Positions 37,053 to 45,452 of a stretch of 64,000 bases of DNA are shown here, piece after piece. A program made the position numbers and the translations under genes. A model generated the notes under the pieces. It saw nothing but the letters and a program-made list of their open reading frames with translations, did not search any database and was not told where the DNA came from. Origin of the DNA: Vibrio tubiashii ATCC 19109 (GTDB taxonomy: Bacteria > Pseudomonadota > Gammaproteobacteria > Enterobacterales > Vibrionaceae); the NCBI RefSeq assembly GCF_000772105.1, contig NZ_CP009354.1:496001-560000 (forward strand), in the 5' to 3' direction. Within the stretch, counting starts at the first letter, position 1. Each line of letters begins with the position of its first letter.

Positions 37053-38151
37053 ATGTTTGAAATCAATCCAATTAAAAACCGCCTAAAGGACGTGTCTGAG
37101 CGCACAAATGTCCTGAGGGGGTACCTTTGACTATGACGCCAAACAAGAGCGTCTAGAAGAAGTCAACGCAGAACTAGAACAACCAGATGTATGGAACGAA
37201 CCAGAACGCGCACAAGCTCTAGGTAAAGAACGTTCTTCACTAGAAGCGGTTGTTGAAACGATTGATCAACTTGAGCAAGGTGTTGAAGACGTTGAAGGTC
37301 TTTTAGAGCTTGCTGTTGAAGAAGAAGATCAAGAAACCTTCGATGAAGTTGAACCAGAATTGGCTGAGCTTGAAGCTAAACTAGAAAAGCTTGAGTTCCG
37401 TCGTATGTTCTCTGGCGACCACGATGCTTCAGACTGTTATATCGATTTACAGTCAGGCTCTGGTGGTACAGAAGCGCAAGACTGGACTTCAATGATGTTA
37501 CGCATGTACTTGCGCTGGGCTGAAGCGAAAGGCTTTAAGACCGAAGTTATCGAAGTATCAGAAGGTGAAGTCGCGGGTCTGAAAGGTGCAACGGTTAAGA
37601 TTTCTGGCGAGTACGCTTATGGCTGGTTGCGCACAGAGACTGGTGTTCACCGTCTTGTTCGTAAATCACCGTTCGATTCAAGTGGCCGCCGTCATACATC
37701 GTTTGCTTCTGCGTTTATTTACCCAGAGATTGATGACAACATTCAGATCGACATTAACCCTTCTGATCTACGTATCGACGTATACCGCGCTTCTGGTGCG
37801 GGTGGTCAGCACGTTAACACCACGGAATCAGCGGTTCGTATTACTCACGTTCCTACTAACACTGTGGTTCAATGTCAGAACGATCGCTCTCAACATAAGA
37901 ACAAAGACCAAGCGATGAAGCAGCTTCGCGCGAAGCTTTTTGAACTAGAGATTCAAAAACAGAACGCAGAGAAGCAAGCTAACGAAGATGCGAAATCTGA
38001 CATCGGTTGGGGTAGCCAAATCCGCTCTTACGTACTGGATGACTCGCGCATCAAAGATCTACGTACTGGCGTTGAAAACCGCAACACTCAAGCGGTTCTA
38101 GATGGCGACCTAGACAAATTTATTGAAGCTAGCCTGAAATCAGGTCTGTAA
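37053..38151 (+). CDS. prfB: Peptide chain release factor 2, programmed +1 frameshift
   Basis: RF2, 365 residues, reads UAA and UGA. Frame 0 starts at ATG 37053 and gives 25 codons up to TGA at 37128-37130. The site AGGGGGTACCTTTGAC has the internal Shine-Dalgarno (AGGGGG) and the CTT slip codon; after a +1 shift, reading resumes at GAC 37129 and runs 340 codons to the stop. The summed length equals that of E. coli RF2. SPF ([11 protein letters not shown]) and GGQ (SGAGGQHVN) are intact. The stop codon lets RF2 level control its own synthesis. lysS follows after 51 bp, the classic prfB-lysS operon. Confidence 0.97.
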
Positions 38152-38202
38152 GCTTTTCACCGAAAAAACTATCGTTACTAACGAAAACAGGATACATCGA
38201 AA

Positions 38203-39720
38203 ATGACTGATGCTGTTCAAAACGAGAACGTACAAGAAGAGAACAAGTTAATTGCTGAGCGCCGCGCTAAACTGGATCATATCCGTAAGAGCTGCAAAGC
38301 AAACGGCCACCCAAATGACTTCCGTCGTGAGCACCTAGCTGGCGATCTTCAAGCGGAATTCGGTGAAAAGACGAAGGAAGAGCTAGAAGAGCTTAACCAT
38401 GTTGTAGCAATCGCTGGTCGTGTTATGGCTAAACGTGGTCCATTCCTAGCTATTCAAGAAACATCTGGCCGTATCCAAGCATACGCTGCCAAAGATGTTC
38501 AAAAAGAGCTGAAAGAGAAATACCAAGGCCTAGACATCGGTGACATCATTGGTGTTAAAGGTGCACTTCACAAATCAGGTAAAGGCGACCTTTACGTGAA
38601 CATGGAGTCTTACGAGCTGCTAACTAAAGCACTTCGTCCACTGCCAGAGAAGTTCCACGGTTTAACTGACCAAGAGATGCGTTACCGTCAGCGTTACGTT
38701 GACCTAATCGTGAACGAAGATTCTCGCAATGCATTTATCGTGCGTTCTAAGCTAGTATCTTCAATCCGCAACTTCATGAGCTCAAAAGGCTACCTAGAAG
38801 TTGAAACACCAATGATGCACGTGATCCCTGGTGGTGCGACTGCACGTCCATTCATCACGCACCACAACGCGCTAGACATCGACATGTACCTACGTGTTGC
38901 ACCGGAGCTTTACCTGAAGCGTCTAGTTGTGGGTGGTTTTGACCGTGTATTTGAGATCAACCGTAACTTCCGTAACGAAGGCCTATCGCCACGTCACAAC
39001 CCAGAATTCACAATGATGGAATTCTACCAAGCGTACTCTGACTACAAAGATCTGATGGATCTGACTGAAGAGATGCTAAGCACAGCAGCGATGGACGTTC
39101 TTGGTTCGACTTCTATGCCTTACGGTGACGAAACAGTTGAGTTCGGTGGTAAGTACGCTCGCATGAGCATGTTTGATGCGATCAAGCACTACAACCCTGG
39201 GCACGCTGAGATCCAAGCGCTAACAGAAGCAGACCTACAAGACCGTGACAAGATGGTAGCAATCGCGAAATCTGTACACGTAGAAGTAGAAACGTTCTGG
39301 ACTTGTGGCCAGCTTCTAGAAGAGATCTTTGGTGAAACGGCTGAGCCTCAGCTAATTCAACCAACCTTCATCACGGGCTACCCAGCGGACATCTCTCCTC
39401 TAGCACGTCGTAGCGATGACAACCCGTTCTTCACTGACCGTTTTGAGTTCTTTATCGGTGGTCGTGAAGTTGCAAACGGCTTCTCTGAGCTTAACGATGC
39501 ACAAGACCAAGACGAGCGTTTCAAAGCGCAAGTTAACGCCAAAGACGCAGGTGATGACGAAGCTATGTACTACGATGCAGACTACATCACTGCACTAGAG
39601 CACGGTCTACCGCCAACAGCGGGACAAGGTATCGGAATCGATCGCCTTGCTATGTTGTTCACTAACACGCACACAATTCGTGACGTGATTCTGTTCCCAG
39701 CGATGCGCCCTCAAGCTTAA
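38203..39720 (+). CDS. lysS: Lysyl-tRNA synthetase (class II)
   Basis: A 505-residue class II synthetase. An N-terminal OB-fold anticodon domain (about 60-150) is followed by the catalytic core with motif 1 ([19 protein letters not shown]), motif 2 ([20 protein letters not shown]) and motif 3 ([12 protein letters not shown]). It charges tRNA-Lys as a homodimer. It is co-transcribed with prfB and followed by a strong terminator. Confidence 0.97.
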   Translation: MTDAVQNENVQEENKLIAERRAKLDHIRKSCKANGHPNDFRREHLAGDLQAEFGEKTKEELEELNHVVAIAGRVMAKRGPFLAIQETSGRIQAYAAKDVQKELKEKYQGLDIGDIIGVKGALHKSGKGDLYVNMESYELLTKALRPLPEKFHGLTDQEMRYRQRYVDLIVNEDSRNAFIVRSKLVSSIRNFMSSKGYLEVETPMMHVIPGGATARPFITHHNALDIDMYLRVAPELYLKRLVVGGFDRVFEINRNFRNEGLSPRHNPEFTMMEFYQAYSDYKDLMDLTEEMLSTAAMDVLGSTSMPYGDETVEFGGKYARMSMFDAIKHYNPGHAEIQALTEADLQDRDKMVAIAKSVHVEVETFWTCGQLLEEIFGETAEPQLIQPTFITGYPADISPLARRSDDNPFFTDRFEFFIGGREVANGFSELNDAQDQDERFKAQVNAKDAGDDEAMYYDADYITALEHGLPPTAGQGIGIDRLAMLFTNTHTIRDVILFPAMRPQA

Positions 39721-39743
39721 GCTGTAGGCAGGCAACATAATTG

Positions 39744-39770
39744 AAAAAGTCACCTTCGGGTGACTTTTTT
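39744..39770 (+). terminator. Terminator of lysS
   Basis: Stem AAAAAGTCACC/GGTGACTTTTT with a TTCG loop (39744-39754 and 39759-39769). Confidence 0.93.
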
Positions 39771-40041
39771 GCGTTTAGTCATCTACAACTAAAGTTTATT
39801 TTTCCCTCTAGTATTGGTCTAACCAGTCAATCTATTCACTGCTTTCTAAGCAATTGAGTTACTTAGCAAAGAAAGTTTTTTTCGAGTAGCTTCTCACAAC
39901 GCATGGAAAAAGTGCGATTCCCCCGCTAGTCTTATATTTGAGACAGATTATCTCTGTAAGTCTCTATAATGTAACCACATACAATTTTATGTGTGTTTAC
40001 GCGCACAGCATTTACATTATCAATAAAAAGGAACTAGCTTC
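39771..40041 (+). promoter_or_regulatory. Promoter region of vpsR
   Basis: A perfect TATAAT at 39965-39970 makes a likely -10, with GAGACA at 39940-39945 as a possible -35 at a long 19-nt spacing. That would give a leader of about 65 nt. AAGGA lies about 7 nt before the vpsR ATG. No small ORF is supported in the gap. Confidence 0.5.
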
Positions 40042-41376
40042 ATGGGTAGTCAATTCCGGATGGATTCCGTTCCAGGTTCGTTGGTTGTAGTGGGAGGAAC
40101 CTATGAGCCTTGGCTGTCAGTTTTAGAGCAAGTAGGTTGGAGATGTACTCAGTGTGGTGATTTACGCAAAGCCGATGCACTGTTCACTGAAACGGGCCCT
40201 TGTATCGGTATTGTTGATCTTAGCCATGATGAGTTCAGTCTCAATGGTATTGCTAACTTGGTGAGCAAACACAAACAGGTACGCTGGTTAGCCTTCATTC
40301 GTGAGTCTCAATTAAGCTCAGATACTATTTGCCAATTTATCGTTAACTTCTGTATCGACTTTTTTACCGCTCCAATTCCTGATGCTCAGTTGCTCAGCAC
40401 CATTGGTCATCAATTAGGTATGCTGAAACTTGAGAAAAAAGTTTGGCCACATTACGGCAATCAAAGTGACATGGGATTAATTGGTGACTCTATCCCTGTT
40501 AAGCGTCTACGTGATCAGATTAAGCGCATTGGTCCTACTGATGTCAGTATCTTAATCTATGGAGAAAATGGCACAGGTAAAGAAACCGTTGCCCGTGCCG
40601 TCCATCGTACCTCTGCGCGAGCAAACAAAGAGTTTATCTCGGTTAACTGTCGTGCGATGTCGGAGCGTCGAATAGAGAGTGACTTATTCGGAATTAATCG
40701 TGATGATATGAGCGAGCCATCAATTCTAGAGAGAGCGGATGGCGGTACGATATTACTCAACGATATTCTCACCTTACCTCGCTCACAGCAGTTTAATTTA
40801 TTGCGTTTCCTCCAAGAGGGGATGGTAGACACTGCATCAGGTCGTAGGGAAGTGGATGTGCGCGTTTTAGCGGCGAATTCTGCTGATATTGAAAAAGCAT
40901 TGATTGATGGCGATTTTAACGAAGAGCTCTATCACTACATCAATGTGCTACGTATTAATGTTCCGAGTCTAAAAGAACGTGCTGGGGATATTTCTATCCT
41001 TGCCCGTCACTTCTTGCAGGAATACTCAAAAGAGTACAATGCCCAAGCGCGTAGCTTTACTGAAGAAGCAGCACGTGCCATGACTCGTTATCATTGGCCT
41101 GGTAATGTCCGCGAACTGATGAATCAGATCAAACGTATCGTTCTGATGTCAGATACCGTGATGCTTGACGAGCCACATCTAGATTTACCTAAGCGTAGTG
41201 ATAGCCGCCGTAGCTTAAAGAGTATTCGTGAGCGTAGCGAAAGGGATGCCTTGTTGTTGGTGCTAGAGTCTCATTCTGGTCAGGTGTCGATGGCTGCAAA
41301 AGAGCTAGGTGTATCGCGTGCAACCATGTATCGATTATTAAACAAACACAACCTAATTTCAGACATACCTGCATAG
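40042..41376 (+). CDS. vpsR: Biofilm regulator VpsR (atypical sigma-54-activator-like)
   Basis: A 444-residue c-di-GMP-responsive activator of Vibrio exopolysaccharide genes. The receiver-like N-terminus keeps D59 (GIVDLSHDEF) but lacks the usual acidic cluster. The AAA+ domain has Walker A GENGTGK (174-180) and GGTILLND as the B region. The GAFTGA loop needed to contact sigma-54 is missing (GINRDDMSEPSIL stands in its place), as in V. cholerae VpsR, which works with sigma-70. A Fis-type HTH ends the protein (MAAKELGVSRATMYRLLNK). It is monocistronic. Confidence 0.93.
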   Translation: MGSQFRMDSVPGSLVVVGGTYEPWLSVLEQVGWRCTQCGDLRKADALFTETGPCIGIVDLSHDEFSLNGIANLVSKHKQVRWLAFIRESQLSSDTICQFIVNFCIDFFTAPIPDAQLLSTIGHQLGMLKLEKKVWPHYGNQSDMGLIGDSIPVKRLRDQIKRIGPTDVSILIYGENGTGKETVARAVHRTSARANKEFISVNCRAMSERRIESDLFGINRDDMSEPSILERADGGTILLNDILTLPRSQQFNLLRFLQEGMVDTASGRREVDVRVLAANSADIEKALIDGDFNEELYHYINVLRINVPSLKERAGDISILARHFLQEYSKEYNAQARSFTEEAARAMTRYHWPGNVRELMNQIKRIVLMSDTVMLDEPHLDLPKRSDSRRSLKSIRERSERDALLLVLESHSGQVSMAAKELGVSRATMYRLLNKHNLISDIPA

Positions 41377-41395
41377 CTGATTGATTTGTAAATAA

Positions 41396-41428
41396 AAAGC
41401 CGCGCTAGTGATAGCGCGGCTTTATTTA
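41396..41428 (+). terminator. Terminator of vpsR
   Basis: A 12-bp stem AAAGCCGCGCTA/TAGCGCGGCTTT (41396-41407 and 41412-41423), followed by ATTTATA. Confidence 0.88.
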
Positions 41429-41643
41429 TATTACCGATACGATCTATTGTTCATGTAATATTACTTAGCTGAATATCTTATAATCAAAAGCTCAACCCGG
41501 TTATTTTTAGGTTAAAAATTTGTTTTGAAAATTTATGCAGCAAGGTGGTTGAAATATCACCTAATATGAATAGAATTTAACCATGAGCTAAGGCTCAAAC
41601 CCATCAAAATATTTGGATTAATACATTAGCTAGGAGGCGCACA

Positions 41644-41763
41644 ATGAAACATTTCACTGTTCAATCATTTATCTGTGCGTCTGTCGATCAAACCATTCCC
41701 GCAATGGATGCTATTAAACGCAATACGTTTGTAGCCGATCGAAAACTAGATAAAACCATGTAA
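41644..41763 (+). CDS. 39-residue hypothetical peptide
   Basis: MKHFTVQSFICASVDQTIPA is followed by a short basic tail. TAGGAGG (41630-41636) lies 7 nt before the ATG, one of the best ribosome binding sites in the window, which supports translation. No signal peptide or membrane helix is evident. It precedes a DUF1127 gene by 111 bp on the same strand, so the two may form a unit. I do not recognise the family. The region 41430-41643 before it is AT-rich and holds only a small GAGC/GCTC hairpin. Confidence 0.5.
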   Translation: MKHFTVQSFICASVDQTIPAMDAIKRNTFVADRKLDKTM

Positions 41764-41874
41764 TTAATCCGTATCCTTTTTTTAATTGGCTGCGGAAAAG
41801 CAGCGAATTAAAACACTCTTGATCTAATGATTCGTTGATCTTTTCCCAGCTTCAAACTCAACTGGAGAAAACTC

Positions 41875-42126
41875 ATGAGTCATTCTGTATACCTAAAACT
41901 TGCCACTCTTTTGGTCAAAGCGGATCTACGTCGAGAAGAGCGTGATTGGAAACGTAAACTGCGTCGTAGTGCCTACGACTTACCTTGGAACAATGAGCAT
42001 TTGCTACGTGATATCGGTCTTGAGCAAGATGGTCGTCCAATAGGATTTACTGAACCAGATAGCGTCAAAGCCGAACGTCGTATTCGTCATCTTCGTCGTG
42101 TACTCAGTGCGCGAATACCAACGTAA
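41875..42126 (+). CDS. DUF1127 (YjiS-like) small protein
   Basis: An 83-residue Arg-rich protein. The segment LPWNNEHLLRDIGLEQDGRP near residues 39-58 is the DUF1127 signature (L-L-D-I-G-L preceded by aromatic residues). Small members in other proteobacteria take part in RNA turnover or phosphate and carbon metabolism; the role here is unknown. GGAG lies 7 nt before the ATG. Arg content is high, with paired Arg through the C-terminus, which suggests nucleic-acid contact. Confidence 0.75.
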   Translation: MSHSVYLKLATLLVKADLRREERDWKRKLRRSAYDLPWNNEHLLRDIGLEQDGRPIGFTEPDSVKAERRIRHLRRVLSARIPT

Positions 42127-42131
42127 TCTCA

Positions 42132-42161
42132 GGGGCAGGCGCTTCACCTGCCCCGCTATTT
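42132..42161 (+). terminator. Terminator of the DUF1127 gene
   Basis: GC-rich stem GGGGCAGG/CCTGCCCC (42132-42139 and 42147-42154), followed by GCTATTTCT; the T-run is interrupted. Confidence 0.65.
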
Positions 42162-42174
42162 CTGTAACGATAGA

Positions 42175-43209
42175 TTATGGACAAGGGTTGGAGTAAGTCG
42201 TACCAATCTCTTGAATCCCTTGAAGCAACTCATCTGTTAATACGACATCTAAACTATCAATATTAGATTTAAGCTGTTCCAAGTTTGTCGCGCCAATGAT
42301 ATTGGATGCGACAAACGGCCTTTGGTTAACAAATGCCAACGCCATTTGCGCCGGATCTAAACCGTGTTGTCTTGCGAGATCGACGTACGCTTGTGTCGCT
42401 TGTTCTCCTTGAGGAGTAAAGTAACGAACAAAGCGTTCAAATAGAGAGCATCGAGCCCCTTCAGGACGTGCTCCATTTAGATATTTACCGCTTAGGCAGC
42501 CAAACGCGAGTGGGGAATAAGCAAGTAGCTGAACGCCTTCATAATGGCTTATTTCAGACAAACCCACTTCAAAACTTCGATTGAGCAAGTTGTAAGGGTT
42601 TTGAATCGAGACAATTCTTGGTAGCTCGTGCTTTTCCGCTAAGCGAAGCAGAGTCATCACGCCCCAAGGTGTCTCATTAGAAACACCGATATAGCGGACT
42701 TTTCCTGCTTTAATTAGCTCAGCGAGCGCTTCGAGCGTTTCAACTAATGTCACCTCTTCCTGAGCGTCAGGGTAGGGGTAGTTCAGCTGACCGAAACAGT
42801 TGGTTTGCCTTTGTGGCCAGTGTAGTTGATAAAGATCGACATAATCGGTTTGTAACCGTTTCAGGCTATCATCAATCGCTAGATGGATGTTTTTCCGATC
42901 TAAACTCATGTTTTCGCGGATATAAGGGACGTTTCTTGGACCCGCAACCTTGGTGGCTAACACCACTTTTTCTCGCTTACCTGATTTAGCAAGCCAGCTT
43001 CCAATGTACTGCTCGGTTAATCCCTGAGTATTTGCTTTTGGTGGCACAGGGTACATCTCTGCGGTATCAATAAAATTCACACCGCGCTCAAGTGCGTAAT
43101 CAAGCTGGCTAAAAGCTTCTTGCTCAGTATTTTGCTCACCAAACGTCATGGTGCCAAGACAGATCTTACTCACTTCCAAAGTGGAATGGGGTAACTTGTT
43201 GTATTGCAT
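42175..43209 (-). CDS. tas: Aldo/keto reductase Tas
   Basis: A 344-residue NADPH-dependent aldo/keto reductase fold. The Asp-Tyr-Lys-His tetrad can be traced: D and Y in FIDTAEMYPVPP, K in VLATKVAGP and H in YQLHWPQRQTNCFG. Close agreement with E. coli Tas runs over the whole length (MTFGEQN, IQNPYNLLNRSFEVGL). In E. coli tas also sits in the mutH neighbourhood. The physiological substrate is unknown. The C-terminus is a few residues different from E. coli. Confidence 0.9.
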   Translation of the reverse strand: MQYNKLPHSTLEVSKICLGTMTFGEQNTEQEAFSQLDYALERGVNFIDTAEMYPVPPKANTQGLTEQYIGSWLAKSGKREKVVLATKVAGPRNVPYIRENMSLDRKNIHLAIDDSLKRLQTDYVDLYQLHWPQRQTNCFGQLNYPYPDAQEEVTLVETLEALAELIKAGKVRYIGVSNETPWGVMTLLRLAEKHELPRIVSIQNPYNLLNRSFEVGLSEISHYEGVQLLAYSPLAFGCLSGKYLNGARPEGARCSLFERFVRYFTPQGEQATQAYVDLARQHGLDPAQMALAFVNQRPFVASNIIGATNLEQLKSNIDSLDVVLTDELLQGIQEIGTTYSNPCP

Positions 43210-43337
43210 CGATCTTCCTTGTCGTTACGGGTATGTGATCCCACTATAGGGGATTTGAGTATGATTAGAAAAGAGCGAGGGGTAACAAATTCGCAAATTT
43301 TGCAAAGTTGGCTAATACTGGTTAATGGAGGTGAACT

Positions 43338-43649
43338 ATGCAAAAAAGTCAGTTAGATAAGTGGATACATGGTCATCATAAAGACAGCTATCAACCACCA
43401 AAGGTGTTTGTGATTGGCTGTTCAGACTTATCCCAGTATCTATTAGCCGTTGAATATAAGCACAAAATAGAGCCAATAAAGATTGATGATGAGCCCGTGC
43501 ACTTCGACTCGCTAGAGCTAGTCAAAGAGGAGTTACTGAGACTGGGTGTGGAACGAGCATACTTACGTTTACATAACGCTTATGATGAATGTGGTGCGAG
43601 TGACGGCCCTCTGTATCATGATGTGGAGCTATCGCTTACCACGCACTAA
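43338..43649 (+). CDS. Conserved hypothetical protein (possibly DUF6482)
   Basis: A 103-residue soluble protein with no signal peptide or membrane helix. GGAGGTGA before the ATG is a strong ribosome binding site. It resembles small conserved proteins of marine gammaproteobacteria that I would place in DUF6482 (segments [18 protein letters not shown] and [15 protein letters not shown]), but this is from memory and uncertain. Its TAA overlaps the mutH TAG on the other strand by 3 bp. Confidence 0.7.
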   Translation: MQKSQLDKWIHGHHKDSYQPPKVFVIGCSDLSQYLLAVEYKHKIEPIKIDDEPVHFDSLELVKEELLRLGVERAYLRLHNAYDECGASDGPLYHDVELSLTTH

Positions 43650-44311
43650 ACATAATGGTTTTCAAGAATACGCGCTGTGAATTGAGTTCTTAAATAGAAT
43701 CCTCTTGGCAGCGTTTTTATTGGTTTACCGCTTGCTCCATAGGCTTCGGTCAAAACTCGGCTATTCGCCGCTTTAGGTCGTAGCTGCAAAACCTCACCAT
43801 GACGAGCGTTAATTTGCTCGACTCGACCTAGTACGATGAGTTCCATCAGCTCTTCCCAGTCAGCTTTAAGTTGTTGCTCTTCTTCGATGCTTGGCGACCA
43901 GATCAAAGGTGAACCGACGCAACGCTGCGCTAATGGGATCTCCCTTTCGCCTTCTACTGGAATCCACAACACTCGGGAAAGTTTATTGCGAACATGGCTT
44001 GTTTCCCAAGTGAGACCATGAACGCCAATCAGTGGTGCGACACAAACAAAGGTCGTTTCTAATGGTTTTCCTGAGTACCCAATTGGAATGGTTTTTAGCT
44101 CGATTCCCAGCTTCTCAAAGTCTTGAGTCGGTTTACTGCCTGCCGTTGCCCCTAAGTGCCATTCTAATAGCTGTCCAACCCAGCCTTTATCACGACGAAG
44201 ATCCGGTGGAACTTCGATCTCGGCTTCCTCTGCTAGATCGGCAAAGCTAACACCTGCGATGCTTTTTGCTCGTTCAAGCAGTTCTTGTTCTGTGGTCGGT
44301 TCTGGCTTCAT
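43646..44311 (-). CDS. mutH: DNA mismatch repair endonuclease MutH
   Basis: A 221-residue endonuclease that nicks the unmethylated strand at hemimethylated GATC. The catalytic D-E-K residues are D64, E71 and K73 ([12 protein letters not shown]). Length and motifs match E. coli MutH, which implies Dam-directed repair in this organism. It is divergent from rppH across a 620-bp gap, far more than a promoter pair needs. Confidence 0.96.
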   Translation of the reverse strand: MKPEPTTEQELLERAKSIAGVSFADLAEEAEIEVPPDLRRDKGWVGQLLEWHLGATAGSKPTQDFEKLGIELKTIPIGYSGKPLETTFVCVAPLIGVHGLTWETSHVRNKLSRVLWIPVEGEREIPLAQRCVGSPLIWSPSIEEEQQLKADWEELMELIVLGRVEQINARHGEVLQLRPKAANSRVLTEAYGASGKPIKTLPRGFYLRTQFTARILENHYV

Positions 44312-44931
44312 TGGTATTGCAACAGTGTGGAAAGTGGGCTCATTGTAACTCAGTGAAAGAAAATTACGACTGTAGAGAGAATGATCGTTATGAGTAAAAG
44401 ATCATCAATTAAAAGGTTATCCACAGCCTAGTTGGAGAAACTTGCCAATTGGCGATGGTGTGTATGAATAAACAGGGGTTTTGGGGTGAAAAAATACTTG
44501 AAATTTTAGTCATATAGTTAGGTTTAACTTATGTGGTGTGGATAAAATCAACTATGGTTGATCTTTGACCGATCTGTGTTTGTTGATAGAAATGCTTCTA
44601 TGATACAAACTATTTAAATTTATTTTTATCATAATTCATTGTTTTTATTGAATTTAATATGTCTTGATTTGATCTTCTTGCTGCCCCAAAGTATGAGTTG
44701 GTTAGCTATTGATCACTTTCACATTGATTCTTCACATAGTTATGCACAGAAAAGGTGAATAAATGTGGTCTATGTCTCACTGCAGTGTGAGTAACCTCGA
44801 ATTTGATTAAAAGTTATCCATTGGAGGATGTGAAAGCAATATTTTCTGCCCTAGTCACACTAGTAAGTTTGCTCCTACTGGGGATATGTGGAAAAATCAC
44901 TGTAATTAAAGATTTTATTTGAGGTTGGCCA
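44312..44931. promoter_or_regulatory. DnaA-box cluster, candidate DARS2-like locus
   Basis: This 620-bp gene-free stretch holds three perfect TTATNCACA boxes: 44417-44425 (+, TTATCCACA), 44537-44545 (-, TGTGGATAA) and 44740-44748 (+, TTATGCACA). One-mismatch boxes lie at 44459-44467 and 44887-44895. Six GATC sites lie between 44383 and 44714, and an AT-rich tract at 44595-44665. By chance about 0.02 perfect boxes are expected. E. coli DARS2, which recharges DnaA with ATP, lies beside mutH, so the same role is inferred. It also carries the mutH and rppH promoters. Confidence 0.55.
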
Positions 44932-45450
44932 GTGATAGATGGCGATGGTTACCGCTTAAATGTGGGAATTGTAATCTGTAACAGCCATGGTCAGGTCTTC
45001 TGGGCTAAACGATACGGACAACACTCTTGGCAGTTCCCTCAAGGTGGAATTGATGAAGGTGAAACCCCTGAACAGGCAATGTATAGGGAGTTGTATGAAG
45101 AGGTTGGTCTTACAAAGAAAGACGTAAAGATCGTTGCGACAAGTCGTCATTGGTTAAGATATAAGCTACCAAAGCGCCTTGTTCGTTGGGATTCAAAACC
45201 TGTTTGTATCGGTCAGAAACAGAAATGGTTTCTGCTGCGACTCGATTGTGATGAATCACGAATTGATATGTTGCGTGGCAGTTCCCCTGAGTTTGATGGT
45301 TGGCGTTGGGTAAGCTATTGGTATCCAGTCAGACAAGTGGTTTCTTTTAAGCGTGATGTTTATCGTCGCGCAATGAAAGAGTTTGCATCAATGGCGATGC
45401 CATTTAAACAGCGTAAAGTAAAAGGCAAACGTAAGCACCGAAGAGGATAG
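44932..45450 (+). CDS. rppH: RNA pyrophosphohydrolase RppH
   Basis: A 172-residue Nudix enzyme that removes pyrophosphate from mRNA 5' ends and opens them to RNase E. The Nudix box [20 protein letters not shown] is complete, and the KLPKRLVRW and [14 protein letters not shown] blocks match E. coli. The start is GTG 44932 ([12 protein letters not shown]), with GAGGT about 8 nt upstream. The Lys/Arg-rich tail is typical. ptsP follows 2 bp after the stop, the first step of the rppH-ptsP-TSUP-lgt-thyA run. Confidence 0.96.
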   Translation: MIDGDGYRLNVGIVICNSHGQVFWAKRYGQHSWQFPQGGIDEGETPEQAMYRELYEEVGLTKKDVKIVATSRHWLRYKLPKRLVRWDSKPVCIGQKQKWFLLRLDCDESRIDMLRGSSPEFDGWRWVSYWYPVRQVVSFKRDVYRRAMKEFASMAMPFKQRKVKGKRKHRRG

Positions 45451-45452
45451 AC

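Noticed and set aside
37360..38151. prfB as a truncated or broken gene
   Set aside because: The apparent short frame is explained by the programmed frameshift at 37128; the full protein has the standard length.
44312..44931. An origin of replication
   Set aside because: DnaA boxes, GATC sites and AT-rich DNA suggested oriC, but none of the genes expected beside either Vibrio origin (mnmG, mioC, dnaA, rctB, parAB) is near, and there is no iteron array.
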